A stretch of 64,000 nt of DNA from Sphingomonas mollis (lineage in GTDB: Bacteria; Pseudomonadota; Alphaproteobacteria; Sphingomonadales; Sphingomonadaceae), in the NCBI RefSeq assembly GCF_016427505.1, contig NZ_JAELXS010000001.1:248001-312000 (forward strand). The letters run 5' to 3'. The notes under the pieces were generated by a model. That model was not told where the DNA came from. It saw only the letters and a program-made list of their open reading frames with translations, and ran no database searches. The position numbers were made by a program, and so were the translations under genes. Shown here piece by piece: positions 39,580-49,269 of the stretch; positions within the stretch are counted from its first letter, which is position 1, and every line of letters begins with the position of its first letter.

Positions 39580-41054
39580 GAGCCTGTCCCTCCCAGCGCG
39601 TCCGCCGACAGCCGCGCGATCCGCAGCAGCGGTTCCGGCATCAGTCCGATCGCCAGCGTGACCGCCGACAGCACCGCCATGCCGGCCAGCATCGCGCCCG
39701 GCACCTTGCGCACCCGCCGCCCGCTCAGGCTCTTCCAGCACGCCTCCGACCAGATCGTCGCCATCGATACGATCGTCAGCATCGCCGCGACCAGCGCCGC
39801 CGCCGCGATCCACGCGCTGCCGCCGTCGAACGCGGCGCGGATCACCAGCAGCTTCGCCCAGAAACCCGACAGCGGCGGAATACCGGCCAGTGACAGGATC
39901 GGCACCGCGAACAGGAACGCGAACAAGGGATTGGACCGCGTCATCCCGCCCGCGCGCGTCAGGTCCCAGCTGCCCGTCGCGCGCCGGATCGCGCCGGCGC
40001 CCAGGAACAGGTTGGCCTGCAGGATCATCGAATGCACCATGTAGAAGACCGCCCCCGCCACGCCGTCGCGCGTGCCGATTGCCAGTCCCGCCGCCATATA
40101 ACCGACCTGCGCCACGACCTGATATCCCAGGATGCGGCGGATATCGCTCTGCGCCAGCGCCGACAGCGCGCACAGGATCATTGTCGCCGCCGCCATGACG
40201 CCGATCGTCGTCAGCAGGGGGGGGCTGACCGCCGTGGTCGCGCCGATCCCGCCGAACACGCCGGCGACGATGACCAGCAGGGCGTAGAAACCCATCTTGG
40301 TCAGCAACCCCGCAAACGCCGCCGCCGCCGGCAGAGGCGCCGACGCATAGGACGCCGGCAACCACGCATGGAATGGAAACAGCCCGGACTTCAGCGCGAA
40401 ACCGCACAGCAGCAAGGTCCCCGCCGCCGCGACCGCCACGCTCGGCGGACCGCTGCCCAATTGCGTCGCCAGCGTCTCCAGATCAAGTGTCCCCGCGACG
40501 CCATAGATGATGCCGATACCGGCCAGTACCGCCGTCGCCCCGACCATGCCGAACGCCGCATAGCGGATCGCGCCGCCGATCTGCGCCTCCCGCCGGTCGA
40601 TCGTGATGAGACCCAGCGCGGCGAGCAACGCCAGTTCGAACCAGACGTACAGGTTGAACAGGTCGGTGGTCAGGAACGCGCCGTTGACCGCCGCCAGCAT
40701 CGCGAGGCTCATCGCATCGTACCCACGCCGCCGCCGACGTGGCCCGATATCGGCATGGCCGTACAGCGCCACCGCGAGCGCGATGATCGACGCCACCACC
40801 ACCAGCGCCGGGCCCGGCAGGCGGGCGGCGAACGCGATGCCGATCGCCTGTGGCCAGCCGCCGAACACCACCAGCGCCGCCGGTCCGCCATCGATCGCCC
40901 GCCGGATCAGCGCGATCGCGGCGATCAGCGTCGCGGCGACGGAGACGAAACCAAGCGCCTCGCACGCGCGTGGCCGGGTTCGCAGTAGCGCGGTGACCGC
41001 TACGCCCAGCAACGGAATGCCAACCGGCGCCAGCAGGACCAGCGGATCACCCAT
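39576..41054 (-). CDS. mrpD: Na+/H+ antiporter subunit D
   Basis: This 492-residue subunit has about 14 transmembrane helices and belongs to the NuoN/NuoM/MrpD proton-pumping family. Key motifs include NGAFLTTDLFNLYVWFELALLAALGL, GFALKSGLFPFHAWLPASYASAPLP (with the conserved Lys) and SALAQSDIRRILGYQVVAQVGYMAAG. The start at 41054 precedes the mrpC stop by eight bases, so translation is coupled. MrpD and MrpA form the two antiporter-like channels of the complex. Confidence 0.92.
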   Translation of the reverse strand: MGDPLVLLAPVGIPLLGVAVTALLRTRPRACEALGFVSVAATLIAAIALIRRAIDGGPAALVVFGGWPQAIGIAFAARLPGPALVVVASIIALAVALYGHADIGPRRRRRGYDAMSLAMLAAVNGAFLTTDLFNLYVWFELALLAALGLITIDRREAQIGGAIRYAAFGMVGATAVLAGIGIIYGVAGTLDLETLATQLGSGPPSVAVAAAGTLLLCGFALKSGLFPFHAWLPASYASAPLPAAAAFAGLLTKMGFYALLVIVAGVFGGIGATTAVSPPLLTTIGVMAAATMILCALSALAQSDIRRILGYQVVAQVGYMAAGLAIGTRDGVAGAVFYMVHSMILQANLFLGAGAIRRATGSWDLTRAGGMTRSNPLFAFLFAVPILSLAGIPPLSGFWAKLLVIRAAFDGGSAWIAAAALVAAMLTIVSMATIWSEACWKSLSGRRVRKVPGAMLAGMAVLSAVTLAIGLMPEPLLRIARLSADALGGTGS

Positions 41055-41427
41055 TGTCCGGGTCCAGAAGTTCGGGAGCGTCGGGCTGCTCGGTCGCCTC
41101 GACGGTGCGGGCATCCAGCGATCCCGTCGCCCGCCATGCGCGCAACACCACCGTCGCCAATACCACCGTCAGCGCGAAGCCGATGACGATCGCGGTCAGG
41201 ATCAGCGCCTGCGCCAGCGGGTCCGCTGCGTCGCCCAAGCGGTCCTGGCCCGGCGCGATGATCGGTGGCTGGCGGTTGGAGAAGTCGCCGGCGGTGAACA
41301 GCAACAGGTTGGCGCCTGTCGACAACAGGGCAAGTCCCAGCATGATTCGCACGAGGTTGCGCGACAGGATCATATAGATCGCCGCCGCCATGATCGCGGC
41401 GACCGCAGCGGCATACAGCACGTTCAT
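41047..41427 (-). CDS. mrpC: Na+/H+ antiporter subunit C
   Basis: This 126-residue subunit resembles NuoK. It has three helices and the core AIYMILSRNLVRIMLGLALLSTGANLLLF, followed by ADPLAQALILTAIVIGFALTVVLATVVLRAW. The start at 41427 overlaps the mrpAB stop by four bases (ATGA). The acidic C-terminal tail (ATEQPDAPELLDPDNG) is cytoplasmic. Confidence 0.92.
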   Translation of the reverse strand: MNVLYAAAVAAIMAAAIYMILSRNLVRIMLGLALLSTGANLLLFTAGDFSNRQPPIIAPGQDRLGDAADPLAQALILTAIVIGFALTVVLATVVLRAWRATGSLDARTVEATEQPDAPELLDPDNG

Positions 41428-44156
41428 CGCGCCGCCTCGCGCTGCAACCCGAACAGGAACGCCAGCACCGCGCCGACGACGACCATGTACACGCCCAGAT
41501 CGAACGAAATGGTCGTGCTCAATTTCGGCACCCAGCCATAGGGTTCGGTCCATAATTGCGTCATGAACGCCTGACCGCCCATCATGCCCGGCAGGCCGCT
41601 GACGATGGCAAGCACCAGACCCGCGCCGACCAGCGTCGATGGTTGCGCGCGCAACGTCCGCTCGGCGGATCGCACGCCCCGCGCCAGCGACAGGATCGCA
41701 AACGCCAGCGCCGCCGCCAGCCCGCCGACGAACCCGCCGCCCGGCTGGTCATGGCCGCGCCACAGGATGACGATCGATGCGACCAGCAACAGCACGAACA
41801 AGGGGCCGCTGGCGGCGGCGAAGCTGTAATGCACCGGTTGACCGGCATCGTCGCCGTCCCGCTTGCCGGGCCGCACGCCCAGCAACGATCCCGCCAGCAG
41901 CGCCGCGATGGCGATCACCGCGGTCTCGCCGAGCGTGTCGAATCCCCGGAAGTCGACGAGGATCACGTTGACGACATTATGCCCCTGTCCGGCGATGTAG
42001 CTCATCTGCCCGAACCAGTCGGCCGCGGGCGTGGCGTTCTGCACCGCCGCCATGTCGAGCAGTGTGACAAACATCACCATGCCGAACGATGCGGCGATGA
42101 TGCCGTCCGTCCGTCGTTGCGAACCCGATCGCGTCGATTTCACGGACAGCGGAACGATCAGCAGCAGGGCGGTCAGCAGCACGACGATCAGCGCCTCGAC
42201 CGCGAACTGCGTGATTGCCAGATCGGGTGCGCCGTTGGTCATGAAGGTGATCGCCACCGCAAACCCCGTCAGCCCCACCGCCACCATCGCCGTCAACAGG
42301 TTCTTCGCCCGCGCCGCCGCCAGTGCGCCCGCAACGCCGGTCAGCGTTACCAATATATCGCCAAGCATCGGCCGGTCGCCGATGACGATGCGCGGCGCCG
42401 CCCCAATCCGCCACCAGGTCGCGATCACCAGCGCGGCGATCACCCCGATCGTCGTCGCCAGATAGCGGCGAAGGTCGCCATGCTCCACCAGCCGCGTCAA
42501 CGCCGCGCTGGCGCGCAACAGCGTACGGAGCAGACGTTCCCACATCCGCTCGATCCCGAAGCGTTCGAAGCCACCCTGACGCCGCAACCGCAGATGGATC
42601 GGCCGCCAGTAGCGCACGATCACGAAACCGATCGCGACGACGACCGCGCTCAGCGCCAGCATCGGCGTCAGCCCATGCCATACCGCCACGTCCACCTTCA
42701 CCGGTTGTCGGTAGACGGCTGCCACCGCCGGACGGATCGCGACGCGGGTGATCCAGTCGGGTTCCAGGCTGATGACCAGTCCGGCCAGCGACAATAGCAG
42801 CGGCGGCACCGCGACCGACAGACTTTCGGGATGCTCGATCTCGATCGGATGATCCGCCTTCAGGAAGAACGGCTTCAGCGTGATGACCGCGGCGACGCCG
42901 ACCATCACCGCGTTGACCAGCACCGCGATCGCCAGCGGGATCAGCTCCCAACTGCTCTCCAACTGCGCCTCGAACAGGAACTCCTTCGAGATAAAACCCA
43001 GAAACGGCGGGATGCCCGCCATCGACAGGCTGGCCCCAGTGCAAGCGAGCGCCGTCAGCGGTAAGGATTTGCGCAGGCCCCCCAGCGCGCGCAGACTGCC
43101 CAGTCCGGTCGAATGCAGCACCGATCCGGCGCAGAAGAACAGTGCCGCCTTGTACAGCGCATGCGCCAGCAGGAACCCGATCATCGCCACCGTCGCCGCC
43201 GGTCCGTCCAGCCCGACCAGCAACACGAGGATGCCGAGCGACGCGATCGTCGAATAGGCGAGCGCCGCCTTGAAACTCTCTGCCCGCAACGCCTGCGTAG
43301 CGGCGATCAGCATGGTGATGCAGGCGACGGTGATGAGGACGGTGCGCCCCCACCAGATACCCGCGACCAACGGTTCGAACCGCGCGAGCAGATATATGCC
43401 CAGCTTCACCATCGTCGCCGAGTGTAGATAGGACGATGCCGGCGTCGGTGCCTGCATCGCGTTCGGCAGCCAGAAATGGAACGGGAACTGCGCCGATTTG
43501 GTGAAGGCCGCGATCAGGATGCCGATGATGATCGGCGCCGCCAGCGGGCTCGCCAGTATCTCCGGCGCCCGGTCGATCGCACCCGACAGCGAATAGCTGC
43601 CCAGCACATGCCCGATCATCACCGTCGCGGCGACGAGGGCCAGGCCACCGCCGGCCGTGACCTGCAACGCCATGATCGCCGCACGGCGGGCACGGGCGCT
43701 GCGGCCGTCGAAACCGATCAGCAGGAACGACAACACGCTGGTCGCTTCCCAGAACACGATCAGCACCAGCATATTGTCGGCCAGCACCGATCCCAGCATC
43801 GCCGTCATGAACAACAGGATAAGCGTCAGGAACCGGCTGCGGTCCGGCCGCGACCTGTTGGTCAGGTAACCGCCCGAATAGATCGTCACCAACCCGCCGA
43901 TGGCCGTAATCAACAGGCAGAACAGAAACGAGAAGCCATCGAGCCTCAGCGTCACGTCAAGACCCAGCGACGGCGCCCAGCGCCAGCTCTCGCTCCGCAC
44001 CCAGCCACGCTCGATTACCGGCGCCAGCGCGATGAATGCGCCCAGTAGCCCGAACGGGAACAGCGCGACGACCAGCCCCGCGCCCTTCCCCATGATCCGG
44101 GCGACGAGCGGAACTATGCAACTGCCGACGAGCGCGACGAACAGGATCAGGAGCAT
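41424..44156 (-). CDS. mrpA: Na+/H+ antiporter subunit A with fused subunit B
   Basis: This 910-residue protein is the first gene of the mrp operon and joins MrpA and MrpB in one chain. The MrpA part (residues 1 to about 750) is NuoL-like, with FTKSAQFPFHFWLPNAMQAPTPASSYLHSATMVKLGIYLLARF and SYSTIASLG. The C-terminal 140 residues contain the MrpB domain, with RGHDQPGGGFVGGLAAALAFAILSLARG. No separate mrpB exists, so the fusion replaces it. The start at 44156 has AAGGGG upstream. The LacI-type gene ends 100 bases upstream on the same strand. The complex supports pH and sodium tolerance. Confidence 0.92.
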   Translation of the reverse strand: MLLILFVALVGSCIVPLVARIMGKGAGLVVALFPFGLLGAFIALAPVIERGWVRSESWRWAPSLGLDVTLRLDGFSFLFCLLITAIGGLVTIYSGGYLTNRSRPDRSRFLTLILLFMTAMLGSVLADNMLVLIVFWEATSVLSFLLIGFDGRSARARRAAIMALQVTAGGGLALVAATVMIGHVLGSYSLSGAIDRAPEILASPLAAPIIIGILIAAFTKSAQFPFHFWLPNAMQAPTPASSYLHSATMVKLGIYLLARFEPLVAGIWWGRTVLITVACITMLIAATQALRAESFKAALAYSTIASLGILVLLVGLDGPAATVAMIGFLLAHALYKAALFFCAGSVLHSTGLGSLRALGGLRKSLPLTALACTGASLSMAGIPPFLGFISKEFLFEAQLESSWELIPLAIAVLVNAVMVGVAAVITLKPFFLKADHPIEIEHPESLSVAVPPLLLSLAGLVISLEPDWITRVAIRPAVAAVYRQPVKVDVAVWHGLTPMLALSAVVVAIGFVIVRYWRPIHLRLRRQGGFERFGIERMWERLLRTLLRASAALTRLVEHGDLRRYLATTIGVIAALVIATWWRIGAAPRIVIGDRPMLGDILVTLTGVAGALAAARAKNLLTAMVAVGLTGFAVAITFMTNGAPDLAITQFAVEALIVVLLTALLLIVPLSVKSTRSGSQRRTDGIIAASFGMVMFVTLLDMAAVQNATPAADWFGQMSYIAGQGHNVVNVILVDFRGFDTLGETAVIAIAALLAGSLLGVRPGKRDGDDAGQPVHYSFAAASGPLFVLLLVASIVILWRGHDQPGGGFVGGLAAALAFAILSLARGVRSAERTLRAQPSTLVGAGLVLAIVSGLPGMMGGQAFMTQLWTEPYGWVPKLSTTISFDLGVYMVVVGAVLAFLFGLQREAAR

Positions 44157-44256
44157 AGCGCCCCTTCGGTACCAACCATCCTCACCGAACGCGCGTCGTC
44201 GCGATGTGTTCGGACGGGACGGTGATTTTTGCCGGACCGGGCCGACGCATCCCCGT

Positions 44257-45345
44257 TCAGCGTTCGCTCCGCCGCGCCGCCGGCCGCTGGCGCGGGGCCG
44301 CATCGGATTGTCGGCGCACCAGCGTGTAATCGGCGGTGACCTGGCGGGGATGCTCGGGATCGGCGGCACGGCCAGCCTTGCGTGCCCGGATCGCGCGGAC
44401 CAGCAGGTCGACGGCGGTACGCGACATCTCGGTCACCGGCTGGCGGATGGTCGTCAGTTCGGGCCAGATCGTCGTCGCCAGCGCGGTGTCGTCGAACCCG
44501 CACACCGTCAGGTCGCCCGGCACGTCCAGCCCGCGGCGATGCGCGATGGCGACGGTCGCCGCCGCCATGTCGTCGTTGGAGGCGAAGATCGCGGTCGGCG
44601 GATCGGTCAGGTCCAGCAACTGGTCGGCGGCATCCAGCCCGGATCGATAGGTGAACAATCCCTCCGCGACCAGTTCCGGCACATCGGGCAAACCCAGATC
44701 GGCCAGCGCCATCCGGTAACCGGCCAGCCGCTCGCCGCTCGCCGTCTGGTTGCGGTTGCCGGTGATGAAGCCGATGCGGCGATGGCCCAGTCCGCCCAGA
44801 TGACGCGTCATGTCGTAGGCCGCCCGCGCATCGTCGATGCTGACCGCCATCGCCCATTCCGGCGCGCGACCGGTGGCTACCGCGACGACCAGCACGTCCT
44901 GCTTCTCCAGTGCTGCCAGCACGGCGGCGGAATCCGACAGTGGCGGCGGCAGTACGATGCCGTCGATCCGTCCCTTCATCAGATGTTCGACCGCGGTGCC
45001 TTCCAGCCCGGCCTCGTCGCATTTCTCGACGACCAGTTGCACGTTGCTGCGGCTCGCCTGATCGAGGCTGCCGACCAGAAATTCGCTGAGATACGCAAAG
45101 CTGGGATTGGAATGGAGCAGGCCGATGCGGATTTCCTCGCCACCGGCCAGCGCCCGCGCCGCAGCGCTGGGCGCATAGTTCAGCTCGGCGATCGCGGTCC
45201 GCACGATCTCGCGCGTCTCGTCGCGGACATTGCCCTCGTTGTTGATGACGCGCGATACCGTCATCGGCGACACGCCGGCCAGTTTCGCCACGTCGCTGAT
45301 CGTCGGCGCGTTGCGCTGGCGCCGGGAGGCGCGCGGTTCCTTCAT
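44257..45345 (-). CDS. LacI-family transcriptional regulator
   Basis: This 362-residue repressor has the LacI helix-turn-helix and hinge (TISDVAKLAGVSPMTVSRVINNEGNV, about residues 15-40) and a periplasmic-binding-protein-like effector domain with PTAIFASNDDMAAATVAIAHRRGLDVPGDLTVCGFDDT. The start at 45345 has AAGGGG upstream. It lies 79 bases downstream of the semialdehyde dehydrogenase gene on the same strand, so it probably controls that gene in response to a pathway sugar or acid. A matching operator form occurs before the GH97 gene at 30425, which may be a second target. Confidence 0.9.
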   Translation of the reverse strand: MKEPRASRRQRNAPTISDVAKLAGVSPMTVSRVINNEGNVRDETREIVRTAIAELNYAPSAAARALAGGEEIRIGLLHSNPSFAYLSEFLVGSLDQASRSNVQLVVEKCDEAGLEGTAVEHLMKGRIDGIVLPPPLSDSAAVLAALEKQDVLVVAVATGRAPEWAMAVSIDDARAAYDMTRHLGGLGHRRIGFITGNRNQTASGERLAGYRMALADLGLPDVPELVAEGLFTYRSGLDAADQLLDLTDPPTAIFASNDDMAAATVAIAHRRGLDVPGDLTVCGFDDTALATTIWPELTTIRQPVTEMSRTAVDLLVRAIRARKAGRAADPEHPRQVTADYTLVRRQSDAAPRQRPAARRSER

Positions 45346-45424
45346 GCAGACCCCTTCCGTCCGGCAGCATGAACCGCCGGACGACAGGGGGCAAGTTGCA
45401 CCACGGCGCGGGCCGTCGCGCAGG

Positions 45425-47008
45425 TCAGCGCGGCGACACCTCGCGCGTGCCGTCCATCCGGCGGGCGACACCCCATGGATTGCCGTCGCCCAGCGCGGCT
45501 GGCAGCAACGACGGCGCCAGATTCTGGAAGCACACCGGCCGCAGGAAGCGATAGATCGCCAGCGTGCCGACCGATGTGGTGCGACCGTCGCTGGTGGCGG
45601 GGAAGGGGCCGCCATGCACCATCGCGTGGCTCACCTCGACGCCCGTCGGCCAGCCATTGGCGAGGATGCGGCCGACGCGGCGCGCGATCACCGGTACCAG
45701 ATGCGCGGCATCCGCCTCGTCCGCGGCATCCATCTGCAACGTCGCGGTCAACTGGCCCTCCAGCGAGGCGATGACGCTGGCGATCTCGGCCATGTCGGCG
45801 CAGCGGACGACGATCGACGACGATCCGAACACCTCATGGCCCAGCGCACGATCGGCCAGAAAGCTGGTCGCATCCGTCTGGAACAGCGCGCCAACGGCCT
45901 GATTGACGCCATCGCCCACGCAACCGCGGGCGACCGTCTTTACCGACTGATGCGCGGCGAGGGCATCGACGCCCTGTTCGAAGCTGGCATGGATGCCCGG
46001 CGACAGCATCACGGCCGGCTGGCTGCCGGTCATCGCGGTGGTCGCTGCCGCGATGAACGCGTCCAGCGCCGGGCCGTCGATCGCGAGCACCAGACCGGGG
46101 TTGGTGCAGAACTGGCCCGCGCCCATCGTCAGCGACTGGACGAACGCCGTCGCCATCGCCTCGCCCCGTGCTTCCAGCGCGGCGGGGAACAGGATGACGG
46201 GGTTGATGCTCGACATTTCGGCATAGACCGGGATCGGCTGCTCGCGTTCGGCGGCGATCCGCACCAGCGCGAGGCCACCGCCGCGCGATCCGGTGAAGCC
46301 GACCGCCTGGATGCGCGGATCGGCAACCAGCGCACCGCCCAGATCGTTGGTTTCACCCGGCAGGTACGAGAACGTACCGGCGGGCAGGCCGGCATTCGCC
46401 ACCGCCTTGGCGATCGCGCGGGCGACCAGTTCGCCGGTGCCGGGATGTGCCGGATGGCCCTTCACCACCACCGGGCAACCGGCGGCCAGTGCCGAGGCGG
46501 TGTCGCCACCGGCGACCGAGAAGGCGAGCGGGAAGTTCGACGCGCCGAACACCGCGACCGGGCCGATCGCCAGATTGACGCGGCGCAGGTCGGGGCGGGG
46601 CAGCGGGGCGCGATCGGGCAAAGCGGGATCGATCGTGGCATCCAGCCAGTCGCCCTGACGCACGACCTGCGCGAACAGCTTCAACTGGCCGACGGTCCGG
46701 CCGCGCTCACCCTCCAGCCGGGCACGCGGCAGGCCGCTTTCGCTCATCGCGCGGACGATCAGGTCGTCGCCGATCGCGACGATCTGATCGGCGATGCCTT
46801 CCAGAAACGCGGCGCGATCCTCGGGCGTCGTCGCCGAATAGACCGGGAAGGCGGCATCGGCGAGCGCACAGGCATCGGCGACCGCGCCGGCATCGGCAGA
46901 CGAGAAATCGGGCGTCAGCGTCTCGCCGCTCGCAGGATCGATCGCGCTGAAACGCGCCGTCGCCTGGCGTTCGTCGCTGCCGATCAGCATGGCTCCGTCG
47001 ATCATCAC
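45425..47008 (-). CDS. 2-oxoglutarate semialdehyde (2,5-dioxovalerate) dehydrogenase
   Basis: This 527-residue aldehyde dehydrogenase matches the KGSADH group, which oxidises 2-oxoglutarate semialdehyde to 2-oxoglutarate with NAD(P)+. The cofactor-binding region has GPVAVFGASNFPLAFSVAGGDTASALAAGCPVVVKGHPAHPGT. The catalytic residues are Glu264 (VYAEMSSINPV) and Cys301 (GAGQFCTNPG), and AEMSSINPVI plus the long C-terminus are typical of this subfamily. KdgD at 19146-20072 makes exactly this aldehyde, so the two enzymes complete the oxidative hexarate route. L-arabinose or D-xylose oxidation could feed the same step. Confidence 0.88.
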   Translation of the reverse strand: MMIDGAMLIGSDERQATARFSAIDPASGETLTPDFSSADAGAVADACALADAAFPVYSATTPEDRAAFLEGIADQIVAIGDDLIVRAMSESGLPRARLEGERGRTVGQLKLFAQVVRQGDWLDATIDPALPDRAPLPRPDLRRVNLAIGPVAVFGASNFPLAFSVAGGDTASALAAGCPVVVKGHPAHPGTGELVARAIAKAVANAGLPAGTFSYLPGETNDLGGALVADPRIQAVGFTGSRGGGLALVRIAAEREQPIPVYAEMSSINPVILFPAALEARGEAMATAFVQSLTMGAGQFCTNPGLVLAIDGPALDAFIAAATTAMTGSQPAVMLSPGIHASFEQGVDALAAHQSVKTVARGCVGDGVNQAVGALFQTDATSFLADRALGHEVFGSSSIVVRCADMAEIASVIASLEGQLTATLQMDAADEADAAHLVPVIARRVGRILANGWPTGVEVSHAMVHGGPFPATSDGRTTSVGTLAIYRFLRPVCFQNLAPSLLPAALGDGNPWGVARRMDGTREVSPR

Positions 47009-47120
47009 TCACATTCCTTGATTGTTCTATTGTCGGACAGATAGCGACTGTCGGGCCGTTTCGCGACCCCTTGATGACAGATCGCGCTATCAGACTTGGG
47101 CGGCGAGCGGCAAGGCCGGG

Positions 47121-48827
47121 TCAGTGGTCGCTCGCGCCCGCCGCGCCAATGCCCGTTTCCGACCGGACGCGCTGCGCCAGATAGCCGCCCCGGTCCACCG
47201 CCGCCCGGCCGCTGCGATCCAATGTCGACACCAGCCAGATGACGAAGAACGCCGCCGGCATCGAAAAGATCGCCGGCGAGCCATAAGGATAGATCGGCGC
47301 GGTATGACCCAGCACCGTCACCCAGATCGCCGGGGACAGTATGGTCAGGCCCAGCGCCAGCACCAGCCCGGTCGCGCCACCCGCCACCACGCCCCGTGTC
47401 GTGCAGCCGCGCCACAACAACGACAGCAGCAGCACCGGGAAATTGGCCGACGCCGCGAGCGCGAAGGCGAAGCTGACCATGAACGCGACATTCTGCGATT
47501 CGAACAGGATGCCCAGCACGATCGCGATGGCCGCCAGCACCAGTACGGTGATCCGCGACACGCGCAGTTCTTTCGCGGAATCGACCCGGCCGCGCGCGAA
47601 GACGCTGGCGTACAGATCGTGGCTGACCGCCGACGCGCCCGACAGGGTCAGGCCCGCGACCACCGCGAGGATGGTGGCGAACGCAACCGCCGAGATGAAG
47701 CCCAGAAAGATATCGCCACCCACCGCATGCGCCAGATGGATCGCCGCCATGTTGCCGCCACCGCGCAACGCGCCCGCCGCATCGAGATAGCCCGGATCGG
47801 TCGCTACCAGCACGATCGCGCCGAAGCCGATGATGAAGGTCAGCAGGTAGAAATACCCGATCCATCCCGTCGCCCACAGCACCGAGGTCCGCGCCGCCTT
47901 GGCATCTGGCACGGTAAAGAAGCGCATCAGGATATGCGGCAGGCCGGCGGTGCCGAACATCAGCGCCATGCCGAGCGATATGGCGGAGACCGGGTCCTTC
48001 ACGAAGCCGCCGGGGGCCATGATCGCGCTGCCGGCCCTTGCGGCGACCTCTGGCGTCGCGCCCTTGCCCAGCGCCAGTTGCGTCTTCACCTCGACGGCGC
48101 GGGCGAACATCGCTTCGGGCGAAAAGCCGAATTTGGCCAGCACCGCCACCGCGATGAACGTCGCCGCGCCCAGCAACAGGCCCGCCTTGACGATCTGCAC
48201 CCATGTCGTCGCGGTCATGCCGCCGAACAGGACGTAGAAGGTCATCAGCACGCCGACGATCACGACCGCATAGCCATAGGGCAGGCCGAACAGCAGCCGG
48301 ATCAACTGCCCCGCGCCGACCATCTGTGCGATCAGGTAGAACAGCACGACCATCAGCGTCGATATCGCCGCGAACGTCCTGACCGGCGTCTGCGCGAAGC
48401 GGAACGAGGCGACATCGGCAAAGGTGAAGCGCCCCAGATTGCGCAGCCGCTCCGCCATCAGGAACAACAGGATCGGCCACCCGACGAGGAAGCCGATCGA
48501 ATAGATCAGCCCGTCATACCCATCGGCGTAGATCTGCGCGGAAATGCCGAGGAACGACGCCGCCGACATGAAATCGCCGGCGATCGCGAGTCCATTCTGG
48601 AACCCGGTGATGCCACCGCCGGCGGTATAGAAATCGGATGCCGTCTTCGTTTTGCGCGCTGCCCAGCGGGTGATGCCCAGCGTCAGCAGGACGAAGCCCG
48701 CGAACATGCCGAGCGCGATCCAGTTGGTCGGTTGCTGCGCGCCACCGGGCGCGACGGCGTGCGCCTGCGCTGCATCGGCAAGGGCGATTCCGCCGACAGT
48801 GGCGACGCCCGTCGCGATGCGCCTCAC
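47121..48827 (-). CDS. actP: cation/acetate symporter family protein (sodium:solute symporter)
   Basis: This 568-residue membrane transporter belongs to the sodium:solute symporter family and to the ActP acetate/monocarboxylate group. It has an N-terminal signal-like helix (ADAAQAHA) and about 13 transmembrane segments, with the ActP core [38 protein letters not shown]. Its start overlaps the DUF485 gene stop (48824-48827), which is the usual yjcH-actP arrangement. The substrate in this organism is probably acetate or another short monocarboxylate. Confidence 0.88.
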   Translation of the reverse strand: MRRIATGVATVGGIALADAAQAHAVAPGGAQQPTNWIALGMFAGFVLLTLGITRWAARKTKTASDFYTAGGGITGFQNGLAIAGDFMSAASFLGISAQIYADGYDGLIYSIGFLVGWPILLFLMAERLRNLGRFTFADVASFRFAQTPVRTFAAISTLMVVLFYLIAQMVGAGQLIRLLFGLPYGYAVVIVGVLMTFYVLFGGMTATTWVQIVKAGLLLGAATFIAVAVLAKFGFSPEAMFARAVEVKTQLALGKGATPEVAARAGSAIMAPGGFVKDPVSAISLGMALMFGTAGLPHILMRFFTVPDAKAARTSVLWATGWIGYFYLLTFIIGFGAIVLVATDPGYLDAAGALRGGGNMAAIHLAHAVGGDIFLGFISAVAFATILAVVAGLTLSGASAVSHDLYASVFARGRVDSAKELRVSRITVLVLAAIAIVLGILFESQNVAFMVSFAFALAASANFPVLLLSLLWRGCTTRGVVAGGATGLVLALGLTILSPAIWVTVLGHTAPIYPYGSPAIFSMPAAFFVIWLVSTLDRSGRAAVDRGGYLAQRVRSETGIGAAGASDH

Positions 48828-49144
48828 GCGTCGACCGCGCGCAGCACGGCGGCGAGATCGGCGTCGAACACCCGGTTCGCCCGCCAGACGTATAACCCGG
48901 TCAGCGCGATCGCGAGGATGATGATGCCCAGCCCGACCGGCACCCCCAGCGTCGTCGCACCGCCGGCGATCGACCGGCCGAGAAAGGTGGGATCGAACGC
49001 GATCAGCAGGATGAAACCGAAATAGGCGATCAGGATGATCGTGGTCAGCACCGCCGCGAACCGGTTGCGGGTACGGGTGAGATGGCGATAGGCCGGTGTC
49101 GCGGCCAGTTGCTCCAGCACGTCGTCCTGAACGGTCACGGTCAT
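48824..49144 (-). CDS. DUF485 small membrane protein, partner of ActP
   Basis: This 106-residue protein has two transmembrane helices ([19 protein letters not shown] and [22 protein letters not shown]) and matches DUF485/YjcH. Its N-terminus contains [15 protein letters not shown], typical of the family. It precedes actP and its stop overlaps the actP start by four bases, so the two are co-translated. The partner's exact role is not known. Confidence 0.88.
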   Translation of the reverse strand: MTVTVQDDVLEQLAATPAYRHLTRTRNRFAAVLTTIILIAYFGFILLIAFDPTFLGRSIAGGATTLGVPVGLGIIILAIALTGLYVWRANRVFDADLAAVLRAVDA

Positions 49145-49269
49145 CCTTTCCCCCTCGTTTATCCGATCACGCTATCCGCTGTGGCGGCGGAATCACAGCG
49201 CCATGATGCCTTGACCCGCCGCGGGTTGCTCCGCCATGTCGATGGCACGACTGGGGGAGGAATGATCCG

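Noticed and set aside
44157-44256. Idea that the LacI gene regulates the mrp operon
   Set aside because: LacI regulators sense sugars or nucleosides, no operator palindrome is seen in this gap, and the gene pairs better with the upstream dehydrogenase.
46981-47120. Possible riboswitch between the dehydrogenase and actP genes
   Set aside because: The gap is about 110 bases with only the TTGTCGG motif and no recognised conserved RNA core.
47022-49025. 667-codon plus-strand frame across actP
   Set aside because: Its product is repetitive Arg/Gln/His-rich sequence with no known pattern, and the opposite strand encodes a typical sodium:solute symporter.
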